DNA from: Dyadobacter sp. CECT 9275 | GTDB lineage: Bacteria; Bacteroidota; Bacteroidia; Cytophagales; Spirosomataceae | Assembly (NCBI RefSeq): GCF_907164905.1 | Contig: NZ_CAJRAF010000002.1 | Location: forward strand, 1,798,001 to 1,862,000 | Direction: 5' to 3' | Length of the DNA stretch: 64,000 nt | The notes under the pieces: generated by a model | Seen by the model: only the letters and a program-made list of their open reading frames with translations | Told to the model about the DNA's origin: nothing | The model's database searches: none | Shown: positions 25,124-34,393 of the stretch, piece by piece | Numbering within the stretch: the stretch's first letter is position 1 | How the letters are laid out: the number at the start of each line of letters is the position of its first letter | Program-made: the position numbers and the translations under genes

Positions 25124-25152
25124 CAAATGTATCAAATACCACCAGATTTCAA
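25124..25152 (-). promoter_or_regulatory. promoter of the sugar kinase gene
   Basis: On the minus strand TTG (25152-25150) and TACATTTG (25131-25124) with 18 nt between, matching the Bacteroidota -33/-7 pattern with slightly short spacing. Start of transcription would be near 25119. Confidence 0.45.
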
Positions 25153-25171
25153 TCAGGGGCCCGCTTAGTAT

Positions 25172-25570
25172 TTATTCAAAAAAGGATTCATTTTTCTGAA
25201 TCGTAGCGATCCTTTTAGTTTCCGTAACCACCGCAAAAGACCGCGAATAGGTTGTTTCACCATCGGTAAGTTCAAAAGTGAAGTTTCCGTCTTTCATAGA
25301 GGACAGGTCAAAAAACTTTTTGTACTTCTTGTAAACCAGCGTCTTTTCTGCAAAAAGAATATTTTTTTCTCCATCCTTGATACGGACTAGCACGCGGTCT
25401 GTCTGTGGAAAATGATAAGTAAGCAGAAATTCCATAGGCTTGACCTGAACCACATAAAATTCAGAAAAGAATTCCTCAGTGTGGCGGGATACATGCTGCG
25501 CCTGAGCGCCAGCTGAAAACAGAGATGCAGCAATAAAAGTGATAAGAAAAGGTTTAAGAACAGATTTCAT
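25172..25570 (-). CDS. small secreted beta-rich protein, unknown function
   Basis: 132 residues from the ATG at 25570; an upstream in-frame start seven codons earlier would delay the signal peptide. The N-terminus is a clear signal peptide (LITFIAASLFSAGAQAQ). The mature 105 residues alternate hydrophobic and polar residues as in a beta-sandwich and have no cysteine. I do not recognise the family. It lies upstream of the sugar kinase on the same strand, with the kinase promoter between them. Confidence 0.7.
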   Translation of the reverse strand: MKSVLKPFLITFIAASLFSAGAQAQHVSRHTEEFFSEFYVVQVKPMEFLLTYHFPQTDRVLVRIKDGEKNILFAEKTLVYKKYKKFFDLSSMKDGNFTFELTDGETTYSRSFAVVTETKRIATIQKNESFFE

Positions 25571-25922
25571 AGGAGTGCTTTTAAAGTACAATTTTTACAT
25601 ATTAAATATAATCAAAATATAATTTCTTAAAAACCGTGCTATAAATATACAAAACACTGATATACACTAAAATATCAAAATATTATTTCGATATTTTTTA
25701 TTCATATCCCTATTTTTTAACTTAAAATAATACTATGATTATTTGGAACTCAAATGAGATTGTTAGAAAAATACAATCACATTTTTTCGGACCCAAGGAA
25801 GAGGAAAATTGCCCTGCATGCTGTTAAACACTAAAAAATAAGGCGCTAAGTATGTAAGTTCATGCCTTATTTATTATTTTCGCGTTCAGTAAGTAACAGA
25901 TACAATCTATTCAGAAGGAATC
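25571..25922. other. AT-rich intergenic region with one hairpin
   Basis: About 350 bp with no gene. AAATAAGGC (25836-25844) pairs with GCCTTATTT (25864-25872) across a 19-nt loop, 50 nt before the next start codon, a possible terminator or leader hairpin. The part 25600-25740 is extremely AT-rich and may bend or hold promoters, but I find no exact promoter match. Confidence 0.4.
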
Positions 25923-26120
25923 ATGACAGACGTTCATAGTGCTACAAAAAGATTATCCAGCGGTGCGTATATCGCAACATTCTTAATTCTGCTTCTTATC
26001 CTGGTTATTTTCGGAGATCTTTTTGTCTTTATACTGGGCACAATCGGGCTTACCATCACCTTTGCTTACTTCTACAAAGGCAATTCACATGCTGACGCTC
26101 ACCATGAGCACAGCCATTAA
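25923..26120 (+). CDS. 65-residue membrane protein with histidine-rich tail
   Basis: The middle of the protein (about 14-51) is one long hydrophobic stretch, enough for two membrane helices, and the C-terminus reads HADAHHEHSH with five His, a likely metal-binding tail. Preceded by AGAAGGAA seven bases before the ATG, an unusually good ribosome binding site here. Unknown family; role in metal handling or as a small subunit of a respiratory complex is speculation. Confidence 0.7.
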   Translation: MTDVHSATKRLSSGAYIATFLILLLILVIFGDLFVFILGTIGLTITFAYFYKGNSHADAHHEHSH

Positions 26121-26206
26121 GGTATTTGGCAGGTCAGATAATTTAACAGATATATCTATTAATAAACCCGCTTCTTCCTCGTTCAGGAAAGCCGGTTTCA
26201 TTTCAG

Positions 26207-27436
26207 TCAGACGGCGAGTTCAGAAAGGAAAGTTAACATTTCCCAATTGATCTGGCCGTTTTTCATATCCACCCTCCAGGCTTCTCTGGCAACCAGGGTA
26301 TCTTCCAGATCCTTGTATTCGGCCGTCAGCACCGGACCGTTTAGCTTCAGCATCACAAATCCGTTATACCCGATTTCGTGATGTTTCACTACTTTCCTAA
26401 CCCTACGGTCATAAAGCTGCATTTTGGATATCTCCCCAGGCTCGGAAGGTAACCGTATCTCAACGGGCAAACCGCCATGCCCCAGGCACCGACCATAGGC
26501 CACGGGTCCTTTGCCGTTGCTGGCTGAATGATAAAATACAAGCCGGTGATCATGCCCCCAAAACCAGACCACAACACGCTCTTGGTCTCCCATTAACGCC
26601 TTAATCTGCTCCCCTGGCTTCTTATATTCCTCTCTGAAGGCGGAGAAATAAGGATGATGGCTCAAAAATACGATCCCGCGTTTGTCTGCCGGATCTCCTA
26701 TTTTGACAACATCACGGAGCCATTCCAGCTGCTCCTTCCGAAGGTGACAGTCTGGCGGGGAAAGAATTTCCAGAAACGGTCGTTCCACGGAGGTATAACC
26801 GGTATCCAACCCAATGATACGCCAATAGTCATTTTCAAGACAGAAAAAGCCGGCTTGCTGCGTTTTCCGCAAATCACCGTCCTTTGCATACATGGCAGGA
26901 AGCAAGTGGGTAAAGAACGCGTTCCCGTTGGAATACATTTCGTGGTTTCCCGACAATACCAGGCTACCCGACGCGCCGTAATACCAGGAGGCATAGGGCG
27001 CGGTAAAATTTTCAGCTACTTCAGACGGAGATCCTACAAAATAGATATCCCCCATGTGAATAGTATAATCGGGGGCATAACTACTCACCAAATGCCCCAC
27101 CTGATCGGATTCGGCAGTGTCACTCGCCCAATCAGAAAGAAGCGCGATACTTACTTCTGAAGAAGACGGCTGAGCAGATTGCATACGGTAAACTCCGCTG
27201 TCGCCATTCCGGGGATAGGCCTGGTAAGGATGCCGCGGTCCGAAGCGGCTTCTGAGATAATGATAGGCAAAACCAAGCAGGTTGGTTTTAAAAAACTCGG
27301 AAATAACCCTGGTAACATTTTCCTTATTTCCGACATGCTTTTCAAAAACTTTCTGCTGCGCCCGTGCATGGTTTTCAACTTCACTATGTCCCATATCCAG
27401 GTATTTTCCTGCACGCTCCTCTGCTGACCTTGCCAT
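26207..27436 (-). CDS. calcineurin-like metallophosphoesterase
   Basis: 409 residues, no signal peptide. Metal-site motifs in order: SDWASDT (D102), HMGDIYF (D130), SGNHEMY (N164, H165), LSHHPYF and WGHDHRLVF. The first motif departs from the usual DxH in having Trp-Ala-Ser. N-terminal about 85 residues are helical and precede the catalytic domain. A cytoplasmic phosphoesterase of unknown substrate. The gene stands alone between the small membrane protein and the DinB gene. Confidence 0.88.
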   Translation of the reverse strand: MARSAEERAGKYLDMGHSEVENHARAQQKVFEKHVGNKENVTRVISEFFKTNLLGFAYHYLRSRFGPRHPYQAYPRNGDSGVYRMQSAQPSSSEVSIALLSDWASDTAESDQVGHLVSSYAPDYTIHMGDIYFVGSPSEVAENFTAPYASWYYGASGSLVLSGNHEMYSNGNAFFTHLLPAMYAKDGDLRKTQQAGFFCLENDYWRIIGLDTGYTSVERPFLEILSPPDCHLRKEQLEWLRDVVKIGDPADKRGIVFLSHHPYFSAFREEYKKPGEQIKALMGDQERVVVWFWGHDHRLVFYHSASNGKGPVAYGRCLGHGGLPVEIRLPSEPGEISKMQLYDRRVRKVVKHHEIGYNGFVMLKLNGPVLTAEYKDLEDTLVAREAWRVDMKNGQINWEMLTFLSELAV

Positions 27437-27623
27437 TAAAGTTTTGTTATAAATGCCTGTTATTTATTTACTATTGCAATATGCTTTTTCCCTTACCCAG
27501 CTATTAATATTGAATGTAACCGTGTTACACAAATTTTATTTCCACAAAGTAATAATAACTTCTTGAAAAAGGTCTTTCTAGCCCTTACCTTTCCGATATT
27601 AACCAACCACCAAACAAACTAAT

Positions 27624-28139
27624 ATGAAACTTTTGACGATCATCTGCCTGACGTTGCTGGCCGTACCAGCAGCCTTTTCCCAAAGTGATGTTGACAAGCA
27701 GGTTGCCAACTGGGAACGCGCCAAAATTTATACCAAAGAATACCTTGACACGATGCCTGAAGACGGATATGCGTTCAAGCCAACTGCTGAAATCCGTTCG
27801 TTTGCACAACAGATGGATCACCTTGCTGACGCCAACTATGCTTTTGCTTCAGCCGCGGCAGGTAAAAAAAGCCCCATGGAAGGCTCTGCCGAAAAAATGG
27901 CTGACCAGTCAAAAGCCGCCGTTTCAAAAGTGGTACTGGACAGTTATGATTATGTAATTGCAGCCTTAAAAGGCATGAACGACGCTGACCTGGGGAAAGA
28001 CATTAAGCTTTTCGGACGGGAAATGAAAGCAGGTACTGCTTTTGAAAAAGCATTTGAACATCAGACCCACCACCGCGGACAGACAACCGTATATATCAGA
28101 CTCAAAGGTGTGAAACCGCCGCAGGAAAAACTTTTTTAA
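27624..28139 (+). CDS. exported DinB-family four-helix protein
   Basis: 171 residues with a clear signal peptide ending AFSQ (residue 20). The DinB/YfiT metal triad is seen in QMDHLAD (H66) and FEHQTHHRGQ (H146, H150). DinB-like proteins are usually cytoplasmic and some are bacillithiol- or mycothiol-dependent transferases, so export is notable although exported members do occur in Bacteroidota. Function unknown. It converges on the glycosyltransferase gene. Confidence 0.88.
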   Translation: MKLLTIICLTLLAVPAAFSQSDVDKQVANWERAKIYTKEYLDTMPEDGYAFKPTAEIRSFAQQMDHLADANYAFASAAAGKKSPMEGSAEKMADQSKAAVSKVVLDSYDYVIAALKGMNDADLGKDIKLFGREMKAGTAFEKAFEHQTHHRGQTTVYIRLKGVKPPQEKLF

Positions 28140-28152
28140 GATCGTTTTACTC

Positions 28153-28192
28153 AAAAGCCCTGGAATAACAATTGCTGTTCCAGGGCTTTTTT
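28153..28192. terminator. bidirectional terminator, 13-bp perfect stem
   Basis: AAAAGCCCTGGAA (28153-28165) pairs perfectly with TTCCAGGGCTTTT (28178-28190) across a 12-nt loop, between the convergent DinB and glycosyltransferase genes. Confidence 0.9.
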
Positions 28193-28204
28193 GTTACAAC
28201 TGAT

Positions 28205-29191
28205 TTACCCCTGCGCTTTGGAGCGGATCTGGTAAACTGAAATTGCAAAAAAACTATATGCTTTCATCAGAAAGCCGGGAATAATAAAATCCCTGATGAC
28301 CTCTTTTCTTCTTTCTCCTACCGGCTGCCCCATACGCAGATATTTGAGCGCAAATTTCAGCCTTGGCCAGTAGGTACTGCCGTATTGTTTAGAAAACAGG
28401 AGCTTGTAATAATAGGTGGCAATATTTTTCCGAAGCCGATCGTCGTATTTATATCCAAAATGCTTGTTGATATTAGCATACATCTGAATCCTGTTGAACA
28501 AAAAATCAGCACTGTAATGATTGTCCGCAAAGCTGGCACCTCCCCTGTTTTTTCGGTAAACCGACATCACCTCGTCGATGTACCCGATGGGACCTCTGCT
28601 GGCCAGTAAAAGATTCCGGGGAATATCGCCACTTGTTGAAAGGTTGGTCCATTCGGGTTCGGGGTTATCTGCAAAGTCCTGCCTACGAAACATCAGACTG
28701 GAAGTAGCAATAAAACACAGCTCGTCTTCTCCAATCAGATCGTCCACCGTGATGTAGGGTTTGGTGAGCCAGTTAACCAGATGAGGCGGCGCCGAGTTGT
28801 CGTCATAAATGGCCTGCGCATTATGGAAACTTGCCGAATACTGTGGATTAGCGTCCAGCATTTCAACCTGTTTCTGAAGCTTGTGCGGGGAGGTGAGGTA
28901 ATCATCCCCGTCAAACTGCGCGATATACTCCCCTTGAGCCGCTGCAAAAGTGGACAGTGCATTATACTTTCCATTCAATCCCATATTCTGAGGATGCAGG
29001 AGCAGCTTTATTTTCTCCGGATATTTTTGCTGGTATTCCTTCAGTATCCCTGCTGTATTATCTTTTGAGCAGTCATCACCCACAATTATTTCAAATTCGA
29101 AAGTTGTTTGCTGCATCAGGATAGAGTCCAGCATTTTGGCCACAAATTTCTCATGATTATAGGTAACCACACATACACTCACCTTTATCAT
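28205..29191 (-). CDS. family 2 glycosyltransferase
   Basis: 328 residues from the ATG at 29191, where the GT-A fold begins with MIKVSVCVVTYNHEKF; nine earlier codons are open but lack family similarity. The nucleotide-sugar site is shown by IIVGDDCSKDNT and the DxD-type metal motif in AQFDGDDYL. Probably adds a sugar to an envelope glycan on the cytoplasmic side. A C-terminal amphipathic or membrane-associated segment follows (about 290-320). No other glycan genes adjoin it, so its pathway is unknown. Confidence 0.9.
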   Translation of the reverse strand: MIKVSVCVVTYNHEKFVAKMLDSILMQQTTFEFEIIVGDDCSKDNTAGILKEYQQKYPEKIKLLLHPQNMGLNGKYNALSTFAAAQGEYIAQFDGDDYLTSPHKLQKQVEMLDANPQYSASFHNAQAIYDDNSAPPHLVNWLTKPYITVDDLIGEDELCFIATSSLMFRRQDFADNPEPEWTNLSTSGDIPRNLLLASRGPIGYIDEVMSVYRKNRGGASFADNHYSADFLFNRIQMYANINKHFGYKYDDRLRKNIATYYYKLLFSKQYGSTYWPRLKFALKYLRMGQPVGERRKEVIRDFIIPGFLMKAYSFFAISVYQIRSKAQG

Positions 29192-29387
29192 ATACTCTGT
29201 ATTGTAACTTTTAGTCAATAGTTTGAAGTGATTATATTCTTGCCATGGGAGTATCCCAGTCCCGCAGGCTTTGGCAACAAAGATACCGTATTTTAAGGAT
29301 ACACCTTACTGACCGCCCCGTTCTATTAGTAATCGGTCCATAATTTGTTTTTGAGCCCAGTCCGGCCTGCCAATTTCAAATCGTTTT

Positions 29388-29418
29388 TTTGGTATGATAA
29401 TTTTGCGCTTTACTTTTG
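29388..29418 (+). promoter_or_regulatory. pgeF promoter, probably giving a leaderless mRNA
   Basis: TTTG (29388-29391), a 19-nt spacer and TACTTTTG (29411-29418) match the -33/-7 consensus exactly. The -7 element ends only four bases before the ATG at 29423, so transcription would begin at or near the start codon. A second exact -7 (TAATTTTG, 29398-29405) lacks a -33 partner. Confidence 0.5.
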
Positions 29419-29422
29419 ACGC

Positions 29423-30190
29423 ATGAAGCAGGATATAAGTTCAAAACCAAGTTTTCGGAGCCCTATTGTTTTTGGTCCATTCCCGGGTTTAGTAGCCGCA
29501 GAAAGCACCCGTCACGGCGGAGTGAGCGTGGCACCTTACCATTCCCTTAACCTGGGAGGGGCTACAAAAGATACGCCCGAAAATGTAACGGAGAATAATA
29601 ATCGTTTTTTTTCTGCGCTCGGGATTCCGGTATCTTCTGTTGCCAAATCGCATCAGGTGCATGGGACGGCTATCCTCCGGGTAGAGCACCCAGGCCGGTT
29701 TGAAGGTTACGACGCACTGATCACCGACAGGAAAAACATCCAGCTGGCAGTAACCATTGCAGACTGTACCCCTGTTCTCATCTACGACCCCGTCCGGAAA
29801 GCAATGGCCGCCATCCATGCGGGGTGGAGGGGTACCGTGGGAGAAATCGTAAAAAAAACAGTACTTACCATGCAGCAAACTTATGGATGTGAACCCGCAG
29901 ATTGTTATGCATACATTGGCACCTGTATTGATGCTTGTTCTTTTGAGGTAGGTGATGAAGTTGCTGAACAATTTGACCCGCTGCACAAAAAACGGAATGA
30001 TGAAAAAGGCAAGTTTTTCGTCGATCTTAAGGCTGCAAACCGGCAGCAGCTGCTGGATACCGGCCTAAAGGAGGAGAGAATCGAACTATCTCCTTTTTCT
30101 ACCGTGATCCATAACGACGATTACTTTTCCTACCGTCACGAAAACGGACTGACTGGCCGGATGCTGGCCACCATCGGGCTAATCGGATGA
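29423..30190 (+). CDS. pgeF: peptidoglycan editing factor PgeF / polyphenol oxidase (YfiH) family
   Basis: 255 residues. Metal ligands of the family appear as H77 in KSHQVHG, C115 in IADCTPV and H132 in AIHAGWRG. In E. coli the homologue (YfiH/PgeF) keeps L-Ser out of peptidoglycan precursors by an amidase activity on UDP-MurNAc-L-Ser; other members have been described as laccase-like or as purine nucleoside enzymes. Cytoplasmic. Only the ATG at 29423 fits; no alternative start is near. Confidence 0.93.
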   Translation: MKQDISSKPSFRSPIVFGPFPGLVAAESTRHGGVSVAPYHSLNLGGATKDTPENVTENNNRFFSALGIPVSSVAKSHQVHGTAILRVEHPGRFEGYDALITDRKNIQLAVTIADCTPVLIYDPVRKAMAAIHAGWRGTVGEIVKKTVLTMQQTYGCEPADCYAYIGTCIDACSFEVGDEVAEQFDPLHKKRNDEKGKFFVDLKAANRQQLLDTGLKEERIELSPFSTVIHNDDYFSYRHENGLTGRMLATIGLIG

Positions 30191-30284
30191 GGATACCACC
30201 AAAACCGGAATGACCGGGTGCAGGGCAAGGGCAAAAATAGGATGAGGGTATACCTATGGCACACCCTCCTTGGGACAAAATCAT

Positions 30285-32777
30285 CTATTTTTTAACCGCA
30301 CTGATCGGTTCTGCTTTACCTATGGCTTTAAATTCAAATTTAAGTAGCGGTGCCAGCTGTCCGGAGAAACCGCATGTTACAACCACGGCATTTTCTCCAT
30401 GCTTCCATTGAGGAATTTTGCCCGCCTCAATTACTCTGACTTTTTTCCAGTTGGCATCACACAGGTAAATAGCCCTGCCATCACAAAAAATCCGGTCGGT
30501 CACTTTGAATTTCTCTGCAAGTTCAAGACTCTCTCCATTGATTTCCAGCCGGATATCTTTTGCAAAAGCACTGTTATTACCCTCTGTCGCCTGCGGTATC
30601 ACATAAAATTGAGCGGGCTGAGCCTCCTCCGTTTGTTTTACCTTGAAGCGGGTGATGACCGGTTCACCGGTTTGCACCTGCCGGTACTTATGTTCATAGC
30701 CGGTCTGGAGGCTCACTGGCAACAACTCCCAGCTGCTATCTGATTTTTTAATCAGGTGAAACTCATTACCTGGCTGCTTAAGTCTTTCGATCTGTTCCTT
30801 GTTAAAGGCTCCGGCATGCCTTGCCTTTTGCCACTCCCTGATTGCCTCAAACATCTCGTCTTTAAAACCATTCTTCTCGATGCTCTCTTCCACACGCAAC
30901 AGGTAACCTGCGTTATAACCCGCACTGCGGGCTTGTATCCATTCAATTTCCTCGGGCCGGTAACTTTCTTCCAGCTTAAACCAGCCCAACATCCCTGGCA
31001 TTAAATTCCGCTCAAAGTACCTTTGATTTTCGATCCTGTAATTGACCTGGCTTTTCCGTAATGCGCTGTACCAGGGCTCTCCCCAATTCATGAAGCTATA
31101 AATATGCCAATAATAATGAGATGTATTGGAACCCAGTGTAAAACGATAACGATCCAGACTGCGATACCACAGGTCGATAAAACGGTTTTCTGCAAATGCA
31201 CCGTGCCCGGTAGCATCCAAGGCTTCGAAGCCGTCGAAATCCATCAGATCCACACCCGTTTCCCGGCAAACCGTCGCGAGCCTGCGCGCATACTGATCCT
31301 GCAAATGAATGTCAGGCAGAAAACCGCCATAACTATTATTCACCAGCTTGTCCACCACACTGCCTGCCCGATGAAAAGCTTTCCCCGTTTTGAACTGCCC
31401 CCTCACCAGACCGGTCAGTTTCCAGGGCTCCGAATCGGATACTTTACGATAGGAAATGAGCTCCGTTCCGATCCGCAACGTTCGGGTTCCGGTTGGATTT
31501 TTGAAAAAGTAAGGATCTTTGATCCATAAAGTATCCCCATCCTCCCCAAGGTCCTTTGTTAACAGCGTACTCCCGTATTTTTGAAGACTGTCGTTTGGTA
31601 CCGGGGAAACATAAGGATCATTCACGCCGGTGAAGGTGGTAAGGGTATGTATACCGACCGAAATCCCATCTTTTCGTGCCTGCTCAGTAAATTTCCGGAT
31701 AGCAGCCGCTCCATCAAACCTGTCTGTTTCCAAACCGAAATGTCCCCAGCTTTTGAAAACATCTCCGATGTGTACCAGTTTAAAATTGAGCTGTTTTGCG
31801 TAGGTGAGGCTGTTCATCAGTTGATTTCCCTCATAAAGCATATAGGCCTCTCCCATCCGCGGCGACCGCTTGATCCAGACACCATCCAGCATGGGATGCG
31901 GAAGCCCTTCGGCTATTTCAATTTTTTCAATGGTATTCAGGGTTTCTGTTTCCGGACACGCAAAAATGGCAATGGCCGAACCCGCAAAGTCTGCATCCAG
32001 TGCCGGTACCTGCTGTGGTTGCTTACCCATCAGCACGGTACGTGGAATCCTCCGGTCACGCGCAAAAAACCGGATTTCACTGCCGTGAGGCCTCTTCACA
32101 GCAGCACCTCCCCGGTACATGCGGATGTATTCAGGCATATCTCCATCCACATTTACATCCGTGGTAACGGGCTCACCAATTTTCGCCTTCAGCTCTTCGG
32201 GTATTTGCTGCCCTGGTAACGGTTCATAAAATGACCCCTTTGCTGCATCATCGCCGTTTTCAGGTATTCCTTCCAGCGTATTGATCCGCAACGCCTGTAC
32301 ACCCACAGCGAAAGAATCGTCCCGGACAATGCCTACCGTTTCTCCGATGAGCTTGCTAATCGACACCTGAAAGGGTCCCCAGGCAATGGCTTCCACTCCG
32401 TTTCTCGGGCTCAGAGAGAGCAGCTCCAGACGTAGATAGGCTCCTTTTGCTTCCAAACGCAATTTGGCCGTCATTTTTTCCTGAAAAACCAGCGTAGCAA
32501 TCCCTTTCTTTGCGTCGTATGACATTGACATTGGGCGCAGATACTGCCCTTTTCTGAACAATGACATCACCGGTGAAGAAGTCCCGCCCGGGACATACTC
32601 TTTTCCGCCGACGGATCTGATACTGGCAAGCTGGCCGGATTTGTCAATCTGTACCTGAGCGAAATCTGTTTTCAGCAGAACCTGCGCAAAAAGCGGCTGA
32701 CTAAAAATGAGCATCGCAGCGCCCACCGGCAGTATACCTAAACGAAATAGGAAGGATTTAGCAAGAAACATATTCAA
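30285..32777 (-). CDS. large secreted glycoside-hydrolase-like protein
   Basis: 830 residues with a signal peptide ending near PLFAQ (31). A beta-rich N-terminal half (about 35-290) is followed by a barrel-like part (about 320-620): NFKLVHIGDVF, SVGIHTLTTF and VDLMDFDGFEAL with acidic D513, D515 and E518 at the place of a retaining nucleophile. Within it residues 410-475 form a beta insertion (TELISYRKV, GLVRGQFKTG). A C-terminal beta domain ends the protein. I cannot assign a GH family. It is divergent from a Tat-exported Gfo/Idh/MocA gene. Confidence 0.75.
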   Translation of the reverse strand: MNMFLAKSFLFRLGILPVGAAMLIFSQPLFAQVLLKTDFAQVQIDKSGQLASIRSVGGKEYVPGGTSSPVMSLFRKGQYLRPMSMSYDAKKGIATLVFQEKMTAKLRLEAKGAYLRLELLSLSPRNGVEAIAWGPFQVSISKLIGETVGIVRDDSFAVGVQALRINTLEGIPENGDDAAKGSFYEPLPGQQIPEELKAKIGEPVTTDVNVDGDMPEYIRMYRGGAAVKRPHGSEIRFFARDRRIPRTVLMGKQPQQVPALDADFAGSAIAIFACPETETLNTIEKIEIAEGLPHPMLDGVWIKRSPRMGEAYMLYEGNQLMNSLTYAKQLNFKLVHIGDVFKSWGHFGLETDRFDGAAAIRKFTEQARKDGISVGIHTLTTFTGVNDPYVSPVPNDSLQKYGSTLLTKDLGEDGDTLWIKDPYFFKNPTGTRTLRIGTELISYRKVSDSEPWKLTGLVRGQFKTGKAFHRAGSVVDKLVNNSYGGFLPDIHLQDQYARRLATVCRETGVDLMDFDGFEALDATGHGAFAENRFIDLWYRSLDRYRFTLGSNTSHYYWHIYSFMNWGEPWYSALRKSQVNYRIENQRYFERNLMPGMLGWFKLEESYRPEEIEWIQARSAGYNAGYLLRVEESIEKNGFKDEMFEAIREWQKARHAGAFNKEQIERLKQPGNEFHLIKKSDSSWELLPVSLQTGYEHKYRQVQTGEPVITRFKVKQTEEAQPAQFYVIPQATEGNNSAFAKDIRLEINGESLELAEKFKVTDRIFCDGRAIYLCDANWKKVRVIEAGKIPQWKHGENAVVVTCGFSGQLAPLLKFEFKAIGKAEPISAVKK

Positions 32778-33076
32778 TGATCAATAAATAGAAATGGTGG
32801 TTATTCAAAAGCGGCAAAAATTAATATTCAGGCAATATAAAACAATAATGCACGATTATCTTGCATATTTACTGTACTACCTGCAACACCCTTAGCAGAA
32901 TAAAACGCACCCAGGCTCGGTTCCCGGGCCTCCTTTATTTGGCAGACAAGCATTACTGCGGCTGTACTATTTTCTATATTCGTTGCCTGATGGGCAATAT
33001 ACAACTTCCATCAAACCAATGAATCAGGAAAATTGAGATATCTACAAATTTTAGACAAAAATGCATCTTCCAAATT

Positions 33077-34291
33077 ATGAAAGGTAACAACGTTCTGAAC
33101 CGCCGCAAATTCCTTGCCTTATCTGCTACCACCGGCCTTGCCTTGTCATCCCGGTTTGCCTTTGCAGCACCCTTCCAATCTGACAGGAAACTGCGTGTGG
33201 GCATCGTCGGAGGAAGGTTCGGATTAGGCTTCTTCTTTAATGAACATCCCAATTGTACCGTGGAAGCGGTGAGTGACCTGCTTCCTGACAGACGGGCCGC
33301 ACTGATGAAAACCTACCAGTGCTCCAAAAGTTACGAATCGCTGGAAAAGCTCCTGAAAGACCCTAAGATAGAGGCGGTTGCATTATTTACCCCTGCACCC
33401 GATCATGCCCGGCATGTGATCCAGTCACTGAAAGCAGGAAAACATGTGTTATGTGCCGTACCAGCGGCATTGACGATAGAAGAATGTCATGAGGTACATG
33501 AGGCTGTTAAAAGTACCGGTCTGACTTATATGATGGCCGAAACATCGGTTTTCCGTGGAGAAACCATCACCGCCAAAAAGTTCTATCAGGAAGGAAAGTT
33601 CGGTACCATTTTCAGCAGTTCGGCACAATATTATCATCCTGGCCTTGAAGTCCTTTATTTTGAGAAGGATGGTAAGCCTACCTGGCGGCACGGTCTGCCC
33701 CCTATGCTGTACCCTACCCATGTGACGTCGTTCCTGATTGCAGTAACCGGCGAGCGGCTGACCCACGTAACCTGCCAGGGCTGGGGCGACGACAGTCCTA
33801 TACTGAAAGGGAATCCCTATAAAAATCCGTTCTGGAATGAAACCGCTTTTTTCAAAACCAACAGGGGAAATTCGTTCATAGGTGAAGTCTGCTGGAAAGG
33901 TGCTCTGGTAGGATGCGAAAGAGGCGAATGGCGCGGCGACAAAATGAGCTATTATAGCCAATATAAGCACAATGAAACGCACATTGTGGAAGCAACAGAA
34001 AAAAAAGGTACCGACGACGGAGGTTTCACGGTGGCAGAGCCTGAAATGCAGCCGTACAAACAAACAGCATGGTGGAAAACAGAGCTTCTGCCTGCTCCCA
34101 TGCGGCACGACAGCGGCCATGGCGGTTCACATAGCTTTATCACCCACGAATTCATCGACTCCATTATCAGCAACCGGGAACCGATCGTAAATATCCGCGA
34201 AGCACTTGCCTATACCGCACCGGGGATTATAGCCCATGAGTCGGCATTGAAAAACGGAGAGTACCTAAAAATCCCGAACTTCGACTTATGA
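33077..34291 (+). CDS. exported Gfo/Idh/MocA-family oxidoreductase
   Basis: 404 residues. The N-terminus NRRKFLALSATTGLALSS is a twin-arginine (Tat) signal, so the protein probably folds with its cofactor before export. The Rossmann motif is VGIVGGRFGLGF (about 40-52), followed by AVCAVPAA-like VLCAVPAALT and family-typical substrate domain. Such enzymes oxidise or reduce sugars or cyclitols with NAD(P), and exported ones are common in Bacteroidota carbohydrate metabolism. Divergent from the glycosidase-like gene, 299 bp apart, possibly sharing regulation. Confidence 0.9.
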   Translation: MKGNNVLNRRKFLALSATTGLALSSRFAFAAPFQSDRKLRVGIVGGRFGLGFFFNEHPNCTVEAVSDLLPDRRAALMKTYQCSKSYESLEKLLKDPKIEAVALFTPAPDHARHVIQSLKAGKHVLCAVPAALTIEECHEVHEAVKSTGLTYMMAETSVFRGETITAKKFYQEGKFGTIFSSSAQYYHPGLEVLYFEKDGKPTWRHGLPPMLYPTHVTSFLIAVTGERLTHVTCQGWGDDSPILKGNPYKNPFWNETAFFKTNRGNSFIGEVCWKGALVGCERGEWRGDKMSYYSQYKHNETHIVEATEKKGTDDGGFTVAEPEMQPYKQTAWWKTELLPAPMRHDSGHGGSHSFITHEFIDSIISNREPIVNIREALAYTAPGIIAHESALKNGEYLKIPNFDL

Positions 34292-34393
34292 CCCGTAACC
34301 AAGTCATTTGTGTGATAAACCCATAGACCGCTCAAAATAAACACTGTTCACTGACCGAAGGTCGTGCTTGAGATACACAAAAGCAGCCCCTCC

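Noticed and set aside
25600..25740. AT-rich stretch considered as an attachment site or origin
   Set aside because: No repeated DnaA boxes, no direct repeats or integrase gene near it; only general AT-richness.
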